Made by a program: the position numbers and the translations under genes. The notes beneath the pieces are model-generated. The model saw only the letters and a list, made by a program, of their open reading frames with translations. It made no database searches and was not told where the DNA came from. A DNA stretch of 64,000 nt from Peribacillus huizhouensis (GTDB lineage Bacteria; Bacillota; Bacilli; Bacillales; DSM-1321), in assembly GCF_014138605.1 (NCBI RefSeq), contig NZ_JACJHX010000001.1:62001-126000 (forward strand), given 5' to 3'. This document shows, piece by piece, positions 9,035 to 19,095 of this stretch. Numbering within the stretch: position 1 is the stretch's first letter; every line of letters begins with the position of its first letter.

Positions 9035-10123
9035 TTAGAATCCCATTGCTTCGTATTCTGCCTTAGTCTTAGGAACTTCAATTTCACCAGCTTTGATTTT
9101 AGTAATATATTCATCAACAGCTTTTAAAGCCTCTTCAGATACATGGTCTGTATGCTCAGAAATTGCAATAGCGTTTTCTTCAAGACCATATTCAACGTTT
9201 TCTCCACCTGGGAATTCACCGTTCATCGCTTTGTTAGATAAATCTTGAACAGCGACGTCAACACGTTTAACCATTGAAGTTAACGTTATGTTTTCTTTTT
9301 TACCATTAACTTCAACTGCACCTTCATCATACTGGTCACGGTCAACACCGATTACATAAATTTCTTTGCTAGGATCTTGCTTCTTTAAATCTGTAGCAGC
9401 TTTAAATACACCTTTACCTGTTCCTCCAGCTGCATGATAAATAATATCTGCACCAGAAGAATATAAAGTATTCGCAATAGCTTGTCCTTTTTCAGGAGCA
9501 CCGAAGTTTCCTGCATATTGAATAATCACTTCAGCTTTAGGATTTACTGTTTTCACACCAGCAATAAATCCTGATTCGAACTTCTTAATCAATTCACTGT
9601 CCATTCCACCGACAAAACCAACCTTATTTGTTTTTGTTGTTTTTCCGGCAATTACCCCTACAAGGAATGAACCAACATGTTCTTTAAATGTGATACTTGC
9701 GACATTATCCCCTTTGGAAACGGCATCAATAATAGCAAAATTGGTATCTTTGCGTTGTGCAGCCACTTCTTCAATCGAATTTTGTAGTAAGTAACCAACA
9801 CCGAATACTAAGTTATAGTTTTGACGGGCTAATTGAGTTAAGTTCGTATTATAATCTGCATCTGATTTAGATTGAAGGTACGTGTATCCTTCTTTCTCAG
9901 TTAAGTTATTTTCTTTACCGAATGCTTGCAGGCCTTCCCAAGAAGATTGGTTGAAAGATCTATCATCAACACCGCCAATATCCGTTACCATAGCAACTTT
10001 AAATTTGTCGCTTTCTTTTTTAGCCCCTTCATCCTTTTTGCCATCATCTGAGCCACATGCAGCCAAGATTGTTCCAGCAGCAAGTACTAGTGACATCATT
10101 AACCCCATTTTACGCTTTTTCAA
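9035..10123 (-). CDS. nupN: BMP-family nucleoside-binding lipoprotein NupN
   Basis: A 362-residue extracytoplasmic binding protein. The N-terminus has basic residues, a hydrophobic run and the lipobox LAAC with the lipidated cysteine at about residue 23, followed by an Asp/Lys-rich linker. The rest matches the BmpA/PnrA fold, with [17 protein letters not shown] near residue 48 and a GxxGG...FESGF segment. It should capture purine nucleosides outside the membrane and pass them to NupP/NupQ. The start is TTG at 10123 with GGGGG 8 bases upstream. It lies 85 bases after ymfC. Confidence 0.92.
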   Translation of the reverse strand: MKKRKMGLMMSLVLAAGTILAACGSDDGKKDEGAKKESDKFKVAMVTDIGGVDDRSFNQSSWEGLQAFGKENNLTEKEGYTYLQSKSDADYNTNLTQLARQNYNLVFGVGYLLQNSIEEVAAQRKDTNFAIIDAVSKGDNVASITFKEHVGSFLVGVIAGKTTKTNKVGFVGGMDSELIKKFESGFIAGVKTVNPKAEVIIQYAGNFGAPEKGQAIANTLYSSGADIIYHAAGGTGKGVFKAATDLKKQDPSKEIYVIGVDRDQYDEGAVEVNGKKENITLTSMVKRVDVAVQDLSNKAMNGEFPGGENVEYGLEENAIAISEHTDHVSEEALKAVDEYITKIKAGEIEVPKTKAEYEAMGF

Positions 10124-10208
10124 GGTTTGTACCCCCTAAATTTAATTGACGCTTAGTAGAGATGCATCCAACGACAGATTGTCCTTCGTTTCAATGCTTG
10201 TAAAAAAA

Positions 10209-10934
10209 TTAAATTCGTTTACGAAGCACATGAAAGCTAAACACATCCGCTTTAAAATAATTGACCGAATAAAGGATTGGTTCGTCCATATCATCGAAGT
10301 GCATTTGTTTTAAAACAAGTAATGCAGCTTCAGGTTCACATTCTAGAATCGGAGAAACTTTTTCATGATAACCAATCGGCTCAATTTGAGCGACCGCATG
10401 AGTAATTGTACGGTTGGATTCTCTTTCAAGAATATGAAAAATCGATTCTTCACTGTACGAGAAGTTCTCCTTAAGAATACTAGCCGGAATCTTATCAATA
10501 CAATAGACGACAGGCTTACCATTTGCAGTTCTCACTCTTTCAATCACTACAATTTCCTCGTCACAGGAACAAGAAAAACGGCGGATATCGTCTTCGGTCG
10601 GTTCCAGGGTTGTCGAGCTCAAGAAAATAGTTCCTGGTTTCATCCCTGCTTGTTTAATCATATTTGTAACACTATTAAGCTGCTCAATTCCAGAGCTAAA
10701 CACTGGTTTGGCATGCACAAATGTCCCGACCCCGTGCCTTCGGATTATTACGTTTTCTTCTTCAAGAATTCGTAATGCTTCACGTAAAGTAGCTCTACTT
10801 ACGCCGAGTTTCTTCGCAAGGTCAAATTCTGAAGGTAATTTCTCTTTCTCTTTATATGTACCCTCTTCAATATCCTGCTTGAGGTGATCGATTACTTGTA
10901 AGTATAAATGTCGATGATCAGACTTAATAGACAT
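10209..10934 (-). CDS. ymfC: GntR/HutC-family transcriptional regulator YmfC
   Basis: A 241-residue regulator. An N-terminal winged helix-turn-helix (about residues 10-75, with [22 protein letters not shown]) is followed by a UTRA ligand-binding domain (about residues 95-235). GGAGG lies 7 bases before the ATG. The synteny (after spoIIIE) is that of B. subtilis ymfC. Here it sits just upstream of nupN in the same direction, so it may control nucleoside uptake; that is inference. A short palindrome (10970-10980) near its promoter could be its own operator. Confidence 0.85.
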   Translation of the reverse strand: MSIKSDHRHLYLQVIDHLKQDIEEGTYKEKEKLPSEFDLAKKLGVSRATLREALRILEEENVIIRRHGVGTFVHAKPVFSSGIEQLNSVTNMIKQAGMKPGTIFLSSTTLEPTEDDIRRFSCSCDEEIVVIERVRTANGKPVVYCIDKIPASILKENFSYSEESIFHILERESNRTITHAVAQIEPIGYHEKVSPILECEPEAALLVLKQMHFDDMDEPILYSVNYFKADVFSFHVLRKRI

Positions 10935-10969
10935 GCAGGTTCCTCCAACTTATTTTCTTCAGACTTCAG

Positions 10970-10980
10970 ACCTCTGAGGT
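10970..10980. promoter_or_regulatory. Possible YmfC operator
   Basis: Perfect palindrome ACCTC-T-GAGGT 36 bases upstream of the ymfC start, next to a TATAAT-like sequence. HutC-type regulators often bind palindromes close to their own promoters. No second copy was seen before nupN, so the assignment is weak. Confidence 0.35.
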
Positions 10981-11045
10981 ATAATCATTCCTACTAATCC
11001 AAAATACTATACCATTTTTCCTATTATAAATAAATAGAGATTTGC

Positions 11046-11111
11046 AATTTGTCGAAAAATAACGACTAGGGCATTATTCCCTTTTCAGAAATTTCAAAGC
11101 TTCAGAAATTT
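11046..11111. promoter_or_regulatory. Tandem CodY-like boxes upstream of ymfC-nupN
   Basis: Compared with the CodY consensus AATTTTCWGAAAATT: 11080-11094 (CCTTTTCAGAAATTT) matches 12 of 15, 11097-11111 (AAGCTTCAGAAATTT) matches 12 of 15, and 11046-11060 (AATTTGTCGAAAAAT) matches 11 of 15. CodY represses the guanosine transporter genes in B. subtilis, which supports the reading. The rest of the 10935-11485 gap is AT-rich and shows no gene. Confidence 0.5.
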
Positions 11112-11485
11112 GAGAAATAAACCTTTTGAATAGTTATACATTTACCCTTTACGCCTTGTAGTGGTAAAGATGTATAATCCGCTTAACTTTCGTTATATTA
11201 CAACACAATAATAATCCCCTAAACGAATAACTGAATTTTACCAATGATCTATCATTTATATTTATTCATTATTACCGACTGAATTAACTCTCTTTTATTA
11301 ACTTTATCTTTTTCCTTAAACATTCGTTTGTATTGTATCATGTTAGATTATATTAGAATTTTTTAGTAAAAATTACATATTATTCGCTCGTTTCGTTCCA
11401 TAATTTCTATTAAAAATTTTGTTCAGCATACTAATTAAGTTTTATGAGGTATAATAATATCGATAAGCTTTGGAAGGATGATTAG

Positions 11486-11776
11486 ATGGTAATTACAGAA
11501 TATAGTATTGAAAAACTTAAAGATCCATTTGGGATATTAACTGGGGAGCGATATGAGGTATTCCTAGATATTACTGTTCCTGAAGATGATGAACTATACA
11601 CTGAAGCAGGAATTTACATCCGAATATTATATAAGGTAGAAGATCATCAAACAGAAATGATTAAATATGATCTTCTTGATAGAGGATCAGATAAAATTCT
11701 GGACTTCGAATTGGAAGATGAAGAGATTAAGGCTGTTCAAGCCTTTTGTATAGAACACTTAGATGAAGCTTTATAG
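11486..11776 (+). CDS. DUF6509 family protein
   Basis: A 96-residue acidic protein, the only convincing plus-strand gene in the window. The start has GGAAGGATG 6 bases upstream of the ATG. It matches the small Bacillaceae family now called DUF6509, with the conserved beginning YSIEKLKDPFGILTGERYE and DITVPEDDELY. It has no signal peptide, membrane segment or known catalytic motif, and its function is unknown. It is transcribed away from ymfC and toward spoIIIE and ends in its own terminator. Confidence 0.8.
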   Translation: MVITEYSIEKLKDPFGILTGERYEVFLDITVPEDDELYTEAGIYIRILYKVEDHQTEMIKYDLLDRGSDKILDFELEDEEIKAVQAFCIEHLDEAL

Positions 11777-11804
11777 TTCATAAAACTACTTCCAAAAGAA
11801 GATA

Positions 11805-11875
11805 GCCCCATATTGTATATACAGCAAAGATGTAACATCCACATTTTACTGTATTTCCAATATGAGGCTTTTTCT
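11805..11875 (+). terminator. Terminator of the DUF6509 gene
   Basis: GCCCCATATTG (from 11805) pairs with CAATATGAGGC (ending 11868), with further TACAG/CTGTA pairing inside. TTTTT follows on the plus strand. Confidence 0.8.
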
Positions 11876-12001
11876 TCATTTTTTTGGACAGATTTCTTTA
11901 ACACGACCATTATTCATTAAAGTGAAATTGGATGTTAATAAGGTGAAACCATCCACTGGATAATATTTCATTCTTCACCCCATTTAATTCCCTATCGCCA
12001 C

Positions 12002-14347
12002 TTATGAGAGGTGTGCTTCGTTAGAAGAGTCTTTTGCGATTAAAACAACTCTTGGTTTACTACCTTCATAAGGTCCAACTATCCCTCGTGCTTCCATCTC
12101 ATCGATCAATCGAGCAGCTCGAGTATAGCCGATTCGGAAACGTCTTTGCAACATGGAAACTGATGCTGTCTGCATTTCCACAATAAGAGATACGGCATCT
12201 TCATATAAACTATCTTCCACTTCACCTGTTGTTTCTATAATTTCATCAGGTATCATTTCTTCATTATACTGTGCTTTTTGTTGAGAGATCACATAATTTA
12301 CGACATCTTCCACCTCATGATCAGATAGAAAAGCGCCTTGAACACGAATCGGTTTTGATGCACCAACTGGTAGAAACAGCATATCACCTCTACCTAATAG
12401 TTTTTCTGCTCCCCCCATATCAAGAATAGTTCGTGAATCGGTCATTGAGGAAACACTAAAGGCAATTCTTGATGGGATATTGGCTTTAATAATCCCTGTA
12501 ATAACATCGACAGAAGGTCTTTGTGTTGCAATAATCAAATGAATCCCTGCAGCCCTCGCCATCTGAGCGAGCCTTGTAATCGCATCTTCCACATCAGAAG
12601 AAGCAACCATCATTAAGTCCGCTAGTTCATCGACAATGACAACAATGTATGGCAATAAAGGTTGTTTATCTTCTTCTTCCTCATTCAAGTGATTGATATA
12701 TTCATTATATCCCTCAATATTTCTAGTTCCAGTATGAGAGAATAACTCATAGCGTCGTTCCATCTCACTTACAACCTTCTTTAAAGCTTGTGAAGCTTTT
12801 TTAGGATCAGTAACTACCGGAGCAAGTAAATGAGGAATGCCGTTATACACATTCAATTCAACCATTTTCGGATCAATCATCATCATTTTTACTTCATGTG
12901 GCTTTGCTCTCATTAAGATGCTCGTAATGATTCCATTAATACAAACGGATTTACCACTTCCGGTTGCACCAGCGACAAGTAAATGCGGCATCTTATTTAG
13001 CTCTGCCTTTACTGCTTCCCCTGAAATATTCCGCCCTAAAGCAACTTGAAGTTTAGATTCTTCCTTATCAAACTCCTTCGCTTCCAGGACTTCACGCAAG
13101 GAAACCATAGCAATTTCGGAATTTGGCACTTCTATTCCAATGGCTGATTTCCCTGGAATTGGTGCTTCAATTCGAATATCCTTAGCAGCTAACGCAAGTG
13201 CTAGATCATCTGACAATGAAACGATTTTACTTACCTTCACACCAACATCTGGGTGAATCTCATATTTGGTAACAGCTGGACCTAGATGGACTTGAGTTAC
13301 TTTGGCTTTTACACCAAAACTTAAAAATGTCCGCTCTAGTTTTGCTGCATTTTCATGAATTAATTCATATTCTCCACTTTGATCAGTCTTTTTTGGTTGA
13401 TTCAAAATTGAAAGTGATGGAAGATTGTATTCCTTGTTCTCCACTTCGGTAAATGTCATTGGAGGGACAATATCTCCTTCTTCCAACACACCTTCAGTAG
13501 CTTCCGACTGCTTTTTCATTGCAATAGATTCACTTGGTTCAGAATCGTCACCTTCGCCGTATGCCGTATCCGCAAAATTGGAAATTAAACGCTTTTGAGG
13601 CGAGATAATTTCGATTTCTCCTATTTCCTCTTGAGGTTCTTTGCTTTCTTCTTGTTGTTCTTTTTCTACGTTAAGCTCTTTCTGCTGCTGTTTACGTTCC
13701 TTTTTCTCCTGTTTCCATGTCTTCATATCATCTTTAAAAGCTGACCACTGCTCATGCGCAAACTTGGAAAAAGAGGCAAATATTTTACCAAGAGTGTCTC
13801 CTAAAGTTTTGCCCGTCAATAAAATAATACCAATAATAATGAAAATAAATGCAGCGATTTTTGAGCCTGCTGCATCAAATAAAAAATATGAGATCGCAAA
13901 CAAAATAGCCCCAATCATTCCTCCACCCAAATCATGCGTGCTTGTCTTTCCATTTACCTCCATCCAAAATAAATCCCACGTATTTTGAATGACGCTCGGC
14001 TTTTGAAAAGGACCACCATCTGCTAATAAGGTAAATAGTTTAACATGACTAAGTAGAAGTATATTCATGACAATTAAATAGAAGCCGACTAATTGCCGCT
14101 GTAATAAAAATGGCACCGATCTTTTCACCATTAAATAGAGTCCGATAGCTATTAGTCCGAGTAAGAGCAGAATATACCATTCACCCATAAAGAAACGAAC
14201 CAAAAAGACAATCGCCTTGCCCACTGCACCAAGTTCAGCAATGGCGATTGCAGATAGCCCAAGAAGACTTAAGCCAATCAGTTCATATTTCATCGTTTTT
14301 TTAAAATCTGCTGTCCCTTTTGATTTTCTGCGTTTTTTCTTCGCCAT
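12002..14347 (-). CDS. spoIIIE: DNA translocase SpoIIIE (FtsK family)
   Basis: A 781-residue FtsK/SpoIIIE DNA pump, close to the 787 residues of B. subtilis SpoIIIE. Four membrane helices fill about residues 20-180. A charged Lys/Glu/Gln-rich linker follows (about 200-320). The motor domain has Walker A GATGSGKS at about 458-465 and Walker [13 protein letters not shown] winged-helix gamma domain closes the protein (about 700-770, ending in [20 protein letters not shown]). It moves the chromosome into the forespore during sporulation. The start has AAGGTG 6 bases upstream. Confidence 0.95.
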   Translation of the reverse strand: MAKKKRRKSKGTADFKKTMKYELIGLSLLGLSAIAIAELGAVGKAIVFLVRFFMGEWYILLLLGLIAIGLYLMVKRSVPFLLQRQLVGFYLIVMNILLLSHVKLFTLLADGGPFQKPSVIQNTWDLFWMEVNGKTSTHDLGGGMIGAILFAISYFLFDAAGSKIAAFIFIIIGIILLTGKTLGDTLGKIFASFSKFAHEQWSAFKDDMKTWKQEKKERKQQQKELNVEKEQQEESKEPQEEIGEIEIISPQKRLISNFADTAYGEGDDSEPSESIAMKKQSEATEGVLEEGDIVPPMTFTEVENKEYNLPSLSILNQPKKTDQSGEYELIHENAAKLERTFLSFGVKAKVTQVHLGPAVTKYEIHPDVGVKVSKIVSLSDDLALALAAKDIRIEAPIPGKSAIGIEVPNSEIAMVSLREVLEAKEFDKEESKLQVALGRNISGEAVKAELNKMPHLLVAGATGSGKSVCINGIITSILMRAKPHEVKMMMIDPKMVELNVYNGIPHLLAPVVTDPKKASQALKKVVSEMERRYELFSHTGTRNIEGYNEYINHLNEEEEDKQPLLPYIVVIVDELADLMMVASSDVEDAITRLAQMARAAGIHLIIATQRPSVDVITGIIKANIPSRIAFSVSSMTDSRTILDMGGAEKLLGRGDMLFLPVGASKPIRVQGAFLSDHEVEDVVNYVISQQKAQYNEEMIPDEIIETTGEVEDSLYEDAVSLIVEMQTASVSMLQRRFRIGYTRAARLIDEMEARGIVGPYEGSKPRVVLIAKDSSNEAHLS

Positions 14348-14387
14348 TTTATCACCTTAATTTTCCTGCATTTTATGTACACTGAAT

Positions 14388-14411
14388 GAATAAAGCAGCC
14401 ATGAGGCTGCT
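14388..14411 (-). terminator. Terminator between ylzJ and spoIIIE
   Basis: Hairpin AGCAGCC-ATGA-GGCTGCT (14394-14411) is followed on the minus strand by TTATTCATT. The T run is interrupted, so termination may be partial. Confidence 0.6.
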
Positions 14412-14463
14412 TATTCACAAGTAGTTTTAGTATAGCATAAAATAACTAACATGGACGTTTTTT

Positions 14464-14691
14464 CTAACTACGAAAGCTTTGTTTAATAGATAGAATGCTA
14501 CCTGGCTCAATACCTTTTACTAAATAATGCGCAGGGTCTGTACTTATAATTCTTTCTACTCGATACGAATATGGATCAGATTGTTCAGCGATAATTGGGA
14601 TTCCGTCAAAATTTAGAAAATGAATATTTGCATGCGCCTCAGGATTACCTGGGAAAATGTATTCCTCTGGTACAATCGTATACAACGTCAT
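14464..14691 (-). CDS. ylzJ: YlzJ-like small protein
   Basis: A 75-residue protein matching the YlzJ-like family: a start [14 protein letters not shown], then [17 protein letters not shown] and [13 protein letters not shown]. Its start codon overlaps the tepA stop (ATGA), and GAGGAGG lies within the end of tepA, so translation is coupled. The order tepA-ylzJ-spoIIIE is the B. subtilis one. Function is not established. Confidence 0.85.
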   Translation of the reverse strand: MTLYTIVPEEYIFPGNPEAHANIHFLNFDGIPIIAEQSDPYSYRVERIISTDPAHYLVKGIEPGSILSIKQSFRS

Positions 14692-15431
14692 TGCAGCATG
14701 CCCTCCTCATTCTCTTGATCGAGATTGGTCTGATCAATTAACTCATTTAATTTCCTCATCGCTTGACCAACTCCTCCAACTTCATCAATGACTCCGTAAT
14801 CGACAGCCTCTTGGCCGACTACGTTTGTTCCAATATCCCGTGTCAAATTTCCTTTTGCAAACATAAGGTTTTTAAATTGTTCTTCTGTAACATTAGAATG
14901 CTTTGTTACAAAATTAATCACACGATCTTGCATCTTATCTAAGTATTCAAATGTTTGCGGGACCCCAATGACAAGACCTGTTAAACGAATTGGATGAATG
15001 GTCATTGTCGCAGTTTCAGCAATAAATGAATGATCACAAGAAACTGCAATTGGCACACCAATCGAATGCCCACCACCTAGCACAATAGAAACAGATGGCT
15101 TTGATAATGAACCGAGCATTTCCGCAATGGCTAAACCAGCTTCCACATCTCCACCGACCGTGTTTAAAATAACAAGTAATCCTTCGATGTTCGGATTTTG
15201 TTCTATTGCAACGATTTGCGGAATCACATGCTCATATTTCGTCGTTTTATTTTGCGGTGGTAGCTGCATATGACCTTCGATTTGACCTACAATTGTTAAA
15301 CAATGTATTTTTGAATCTTTGGACATCTGCGGAACATTCGTTTGGCCAAGCTGTTGAATTTTTTCTATTAGTGTTGATCCTTTCTCTTCTTCTCGCCCTT
15401 CATCAGGATTTTCCATTTTTCCTTGATCCAA
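14688..15431 (-). CDS. tepA: ClpP-like protease TepA
   Basis: About 247 residues with a ClpP/crotonase-type fold. Visible features are [29 protein letters not shown] (oxyanion region) and [12 protein letters not shown], where the Ser is the probable nucleophile. The B. subtilis orthologue (YmfB/TepA) was described as a translocation-enhancing peptidase and as linked to degradation of spore small acid-soluble proteins. The start is uncertain. TTG at 15431 has AAAGGGG 9 bases upstream; the ATG at 15440 lies directly against that sequence, so TTG is preferred. It is coupled to ylzJ. Confidence 0.85.
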   Translation of the reverse strand: MDQGKMENPDEGREEEKGSTLIEKIQQLGQTNVPQMSKDSKIHCLTIVGQIEGHMQLPPQNKTTKYEHVIPQIVAIEQNPNIEGLLVILNTVGGDVEAGLAIAEMLGSLSKPSVSIVLGGGHSIGVPIAVSCDHSFIAETATMTIHPIRLTGLVIGVPQTFEYLDKMQDRVINFVTKHSNVTEEQFKNLMFAKGNLTRDIGTNVVGQEAVDYGVIDEVGGVGQAMRKLNELIDQTNLDQENEEGMLQ

Positions 15432-15523
15432 TCTACCCATCCCCTTTCAGAATATGAATAGAGTTAGTATGGACTAAGCTTGTATGGTTCATTCTTTATG
15501 AAGATATCTAAGATAAAAGTAAG

Positions 15524-15640
15524 AGGCGGTCCTAAATAAAAGGATCTAAACCCACAGCTACTATATACCGTTAAAACGACTCGTAAATGACACAATAAAC
15601 GGAGTATAGTTTGTGAGTTCAGACCCTTAAAGGACAGCCT
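15524..15640. repeat. Palindromic MITE-like element, copy 1
   Basis: About 117 bases forming one long imperfect inverted repeat. The ends AGGCGGTCCTA and AAGGACAGCCT are near-complements, and the pairing continues inward through ATCTAAACCC/GAGTTCAGA. Related elements are at 49740-49856 and, in compact form, 39755-39818. It begins 10 bases beyond the stop codon of the next gene to the right. Confidence 0.65.
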
Positions 15641-15650
15641 TAGCCCTTGA

Positions 15651-16862
15651 TTATTTAATTTCTAGTGAATGTAATACAAATGGTTTTGTGTTATACTTTT
15701 GATCCGGATTTTTCGGGATCACTTCACCTTTATACAAAATTTTACCTGTATTAAGTTCGGCGATAAATAATTGCGGCCGCAGGTTTGCCGTTTTATTTAT
15801 TTCAAAATCACTCGTCCCAAGAACGTACACTCGATCATTTTTAATAACAAGCGGGAATGCTCCTGCCCAATCACTATTATGAATTAAGAAAGTTTCATCA
15901 TTTGTTATGGCTTGGTTTCTGATATCAAATGTTGTTACATGCATGCCTTTCGCATCTTGATTGATTATATACAACTTATCTCCAAATAAATAATTTTGAC
16001 TTGTCACAACACGATTTGCTAATGTTTCAGGCAACTGAATCGTTTCTAATTGATTTTTTTCATAAACATATTCAAATATCACTGGTTTTTCAGTATTATT
16101 CACTAATGCCCCACTTTGACTACTAGCATCAGAGCGCTTAATGAAAACAATAGATTTTCTTGGCTGTAATGGGGTGTTTTCCATTGTATCAATAACATCG
16201 TATCCCATTTTCATTTGTTCAGGAGTGATAATTACTTCATCATTAAGTAACTTTTGGTTTGCAAGATCAAATGTATATAGATGAACCTCCGACTGTTCTT
16301 CATCATTAATATACAGATAATTTTTCGTAACCACTTTTAATTTCGAATGAATAAGTTGAACGTCTAGAACGTGCAAACCATTAGATGTTTCACCAGGAAT
16401 AGCATGCTCAAAAGATATTTCCTTATTAGAAGCCAAATCCAATAATCCAATATTAAACATGAATTTATTAGCACTTTCAAATTTGTAAACCGCCTCTGCA
16501 TAGGCGATAAAATCTTCATCTTGATAAAAAGAGTAGATATTTTGTTTCCCACGCATAAATGAACGATGTTTTTTCTTAAGTTCTGCAATTTTGGGTTCAT
16601 TATTTCCAGTTAGTCGATCCATAAACGATTGCTGGCTCTGATAGATTGTTTCATTAGACGTAATCGTAACATTACTACTTATATCATCTTTTTCAACAGT
16701 ACCTTTTAAACGAACATTTTTAATTTCACTTTCATGACCCTCTAATGTTTTTATTGAGTAATTTGGAAAATCATTAGCACTAACCATCTTTTTTCCATAA
16801 TAAGTCCCAATAATCACGATCGACATACAAACGAGAATAATACTGGTGATATACCTTTTCAT
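15651..16862 (-). CDS. Membrane-anchored protein of unknown function in GntR/ABC operon
   Basis: A 403-residue protein that I do not recognise. One N-terminal hydrophobic helix (about residues 3-22) suggests an anchored protein facing outside. The rest is polar and rich in beta-type segments with repeated patterns such as LYIINQDAKGMHVTTFDI and RVYVLGTSDF, which hints at a beta-propeller-like domain (inference). It starts 13 bases after the permease gene at 16876-17712 and is the last gene of that operon. The ATG at 16862 is preferred because GGGGGG lies 7 bases before it; the ATG two codons earlier is too close. Confidence 0.75.
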   Translation of the reverse strand: MKRYITSIILVCMSIVIIGTYYGKKMVSANDFPNYSIKTLEGHESEIKNVRLKGTVEKDDISSNVTITSNETIYQSQQSFMDRLTGNNEPKIAELKKKHRSFMRGKQNIYSFYQDEDFIAYAEAVYKFESANKFMFNIGLLDLASNKEISFEHAIPGETSNGLHVLDVQLIHSKLKVVTKNYLYINDEEQSEVHLYTFDLANQKLLNDEVIITPEQMKMGYDVIDTMENTPLQPRKSIVFIKRSDASSQSGALVNNTEKPVIFEYVYEKNQLETIQLPETLANRVVTSQNYLFGDKLYIINQDAKGMHVTTFDIRNQAITNDETFLIHNSDWAGAFPLVIKNDRVYVLGTSDFEINKTANLRPQLFIAELNTGKILYKGEVIPKNPDQKYNTKPFVLHSLEIK

Positions 16863-16875
16863 AGTCATTCCCCCC

Positions 16876-17712
16876 TTAAACTAATACCCGTTTTGATATT
16901 AGCCAATTTCCGATTACGATAGAAGCAGCTGTTATTAAAATTCCAAGTACTAGGAAAATTGCAAAAATTTCTTCGCTATATAAAACAGAATACGTTTCGT
17001 TAGAAAGGATAAATAGTGGTGATAGATATAACAAAACCGCTGCAATTATATATAGAATTCCGAACACAATCCCTTTTAGCCGAAAGCTTCTTTCAAACAG
17101 AATTGAGGTAAAGAGAACAAACACAAACATCATGCCAATTCCATATGAGATTAGAAAATCACTGAAATATGGCGGCAAAATAATTCCTAACATGACATTA
17201 GACTGCAGAATAGATGAAACATCCATGCTCGTCTGTAAAAAATTATCTTGAATGAGTGATTCAAATAATGTATTTTCAAGTGGTAATATGATTAATTGAA
17301 ATGCTAGTAAACCAATAATGAATAGCAAAATTGCTGAAGCCTTAGAAAAATATAATGAAATTCTAGCGGTTGGTAACATTAATAACCGATAGGCAAATGT
17401 ATTTTTGCCAAACCAATCACGATACCAAATCATTAAGCAATAAAAGAGTAAGGCAATAATACATAACGCAATAGGACCAACAAACCAAAGAGTTGATGCG
17501 AAGTGAGCGAAAGTAAAACCACCGTAATCATGCAAGTATGCCTGCTCAGACAAATTCTGTTCACCCATCACTTCATGGGCTTGATCCATTTTGCTTTTTG
17601 CAATAACAATGACACCGATAAATTGACTAAGCAGCGTTATAATCAACAACGTCAGATAAATTTTTATAAAACGATTGATTTCAAAATTGACTAACTTGAT
17701 GTAGCTTTTCAT
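16876..17712 (-). CDS. ABC transporter permease (YtrC/D-like)
   Basis: A 278-residue integral membrane protein with about six hydrophobic helices. It starts with a short cytoplasmic segment and has a larger outside loop around residues 35-75. Its start overlaps the stop of the ATPase gene (ATGA), so the two are translated together. It resembles the membrane subunits that accompany YtrA-type regulators. The transported substrate is unknown; export of an antimicrobial or envelope-stress role is usual for such operons but is only inferred here. Confidence 0.78.
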   Translation of the reverse strand: MKSYIKLVNFEINRFIKIYLTLLIITLLSQFIGVIVIAKSKMDQAHEVMGEQNLSEQAYLHDYGGFTFAHFASTLWFVGPIALCIIALLFYCLMIWYRDWFGKNTFAYRLLMLPTARISLYFSKASAILLFIIGLLAFQLIILPLENTLFESLIQDNFLQTSMDVSSILQSNVMLGIILPPYFSDFLISYGIGMMFVFVLFTSILFERSFRLKGIVFGILYIIAAVLLYLSPLFILSNETYSVLYSEEIFAIFLVLGILITAASIVIGNWLISKRVLV

Positions 17713-18398
17713 CCTATATACACCTCTCTCATCACGTCAACAACGGATTTTCCTTCTTCCTGACGCATTTGTTCGGTATTAAATTCTTTTAATACGATTC
17801 CGTTATCTAATAAAATGACTTTATCGATTAAATGCTCTATATCGTTAATTTCATGGGTAGTGATGATGACTCCCCGGTCTTCTATTAAATGACTTGTGAA
17901 CACTTCTGTGATTTGTTCCCGACTAAAGATGTCGATCCCTGAGAATGGTTCATCCATTAAAATATAGTCTACATCAATCGCCAATCCCATCAGTAAATTG
18001 ATTTTGGCAGTGTTCCCTTTCGATAATTCTGAAATACGCGTTTTTTCATCCAGTTTAAAAAATGTAAGGAGTTCAGTCGCTCGCTCTTGATTCCATTTTT
18101 TATAAAAATCTTGCATGAATTGCATTGCTTGTTTAATCGTCATTTGTGGAAGCATCGTAATCGCATCCGGAATAAATGCTACTTTTTCATACGTATTCTT
18201 ATTGATTGTTTCTCCATCAATTAATATGCTCCCTTTATTGATTGGAGTCAGGCCCATAATTGCCTTTAATGTAGTCGTTTTTCCGACTCCATTTATTCCG
18301 ATTAAGCATGTAATTTCGCCCTTATTAGCAGTGAATGAAACACCATCAAGTACTTTTTTTCGACCGAATTTTTTTGTGAGCTGATTGACTTCAATCAT
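17709..18398 (-). CDS. ABC transporter ATP-binding protein (YtrB-like)
   Basis: A 229-residue single ABC ATPase. Walker A is GINGVGKTT (about residues 33-41), the signature is LSKGNTAKINLL (a degenerate LSGGQ), Walker B is YILMDEPFSGID, and the switch His lies in ITTHEI. It starts directly after the stop codon of the GntR gene and overlaps the permease by 4 bases. It energises the permease at 16876-17712. Confidence 0.88.
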   Translation of the reverse strand: MIEVNQLTKKFGRKKVLDGVSFTANKGEITCLIGINGVGKTTTLKAIMGLTPINKGSILIDGETINKNTYEKVAFIPDAITMLPQMTIKQAMQFMQDFYKKWNQERATELLTFFKLDEKTRISELSKGNTAKINLLMGLAIDVDYILMDEPFSGIDIFSREQITEVFTSHLIEDRGVIITTHEINDIEHLIDKVILLDNGIVLKEFNTEQMRQEEGKSVVDVMREVYIG

Positions 18399-18782
18399 TT
18401 ACAGTACCTCCTTACTGCTTTCTTGTGAATATTTTTCCTGCACGATATGAAGGAGCTCATCGATTGAGATATTTAACGGCCGAATAGATTGCATAAACGA
18501 ATCAACCGCCGCTACAATTAATTCCTCTCTTACACCATGTAAGATATTTTCATTTGTTGTAATTTTACTAGGATAATTCCGCTCAGTTGTAATCAAACCT
18601 TGTTCCTCCATTTCTTTATACGCCTTTTGAGCCGTATTCGGGTTTATTTTCAACATGGCTGCAAGTTCTCTCCTAGATGGAATTTCTTGTCCTGCCATCA
18701 GATTTCCATTTGCAATTTGTTCCTTAAAATATCGGACAACCTGTATATATACAGGATCACGATTGTTAAAAGTAACATTCAT
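18399..18782 (-). CDS. GntR-family regulator, YtrA subfamily (operon 1)
   Basis: A 127-residue regulator. The winged helix-turn-helix is at about residues 8-75 (IPSRRELAAMLKINPNTAQKAYKEME), followed by a short two-helix tail, the YtrA-type layout without a large ligand domain. GGAG lies before the ATG. It is first in an operon with an ABC ATPase, a permease and a membrane-anchored protein. Its promoter is covered by the inverted repeat GTACTA-N6-TAGTAC, so it probably represses its own operon. The second operon at 23.2 kb has a similar regulator and a similar operator. Confidence 0.87.
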   Translation of the reverse strand: MNVTFNNRDPVYIQVVRYFKEQIANGNLMAGQEIPSRRELAAMLKINPNTAQKAYKEMEEQGLITTERNYPSKITTNENILHGVREELIVAAVDSFMQSIRPLNISIDELLHIVQEKYSQESSKEVL

Positions 18783-18812
18783 AAAACCATCTCCTATTAG
18801 AACTACTTAATT

Positions 18813-18840
18813 AGTGTATGTATTATCTGGTTCATACACT
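18813..18840. promoter_or_regulatory. Second inverted repeat in the operon 1 leader
   Basis: AGTGTATG (18813-18820) and CATACACT (18833-18840) form a perfect 8-base inverted repeat with a 12-base spacer. It lies between the promoter and the regulator start codon. It could be an auxiliary operator or a leader hairpin. Confidence 0.5.
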
Positions 18841-18848
18841 TCTTATAT

Positions 18849-18880
18849 GTACTATACACGTAGTACGCTTTTTCTGTCAA
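18849..18880 (-). promoter_or_regulatory. Promoter with YtrA-type operator (operon 1)
   Basis: On the minus strand, -35 TTGACA (18875-18880) and -10 TATAGT (18851-18856) are 18 bases apart. The perfect inverted repeat GTACTA-TACACG-TAGTAC (18849-18866) overlaps the -10 and the spacer, so a bound regulator would block RNA polymerase. The core GTACTA/TAGTAC half-sites recur at operon 2. Confidence 0.75.
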
Positions 18881-18939
18881 TAGCGTTTTGTTCACCACTA
18901 TATCAAGACATAAAACATGGCTCTTTTCGTAAAGATTGT

Positions 18940-19095
18940 TGATATTAGCAAGTAACTAATGCGAGCAGATGTTGGTTGTAGTTGATATGCGAGATTCCTG
19001 CTTAGAGAAACGTGTTGAGGGAGAACCCGAAAGTCGAAGCACTGAGGAGGCTTCTGAGACCGCACGCTTAAAAGCAAGTAACTGTAACGGAAATT
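18940..19095. repeat. GC-rich dispersed repeat, copy 3 (diverged, inverted)
   Basis: In reverse complement it follows the 4610-4812 copy: AGCGTGCGGTC, AGAAGCCTCCTCAGTGC, GGTTCTCCCTCAACACG, TTTCTCTAAGCAGGA and TACAACCAACATC. It has many substitutions, so it is an older copy. Nothing gene-like is seen in the rest of the gap, 19096-19447, apart from a weak hairpin. Confidence 0.6.
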
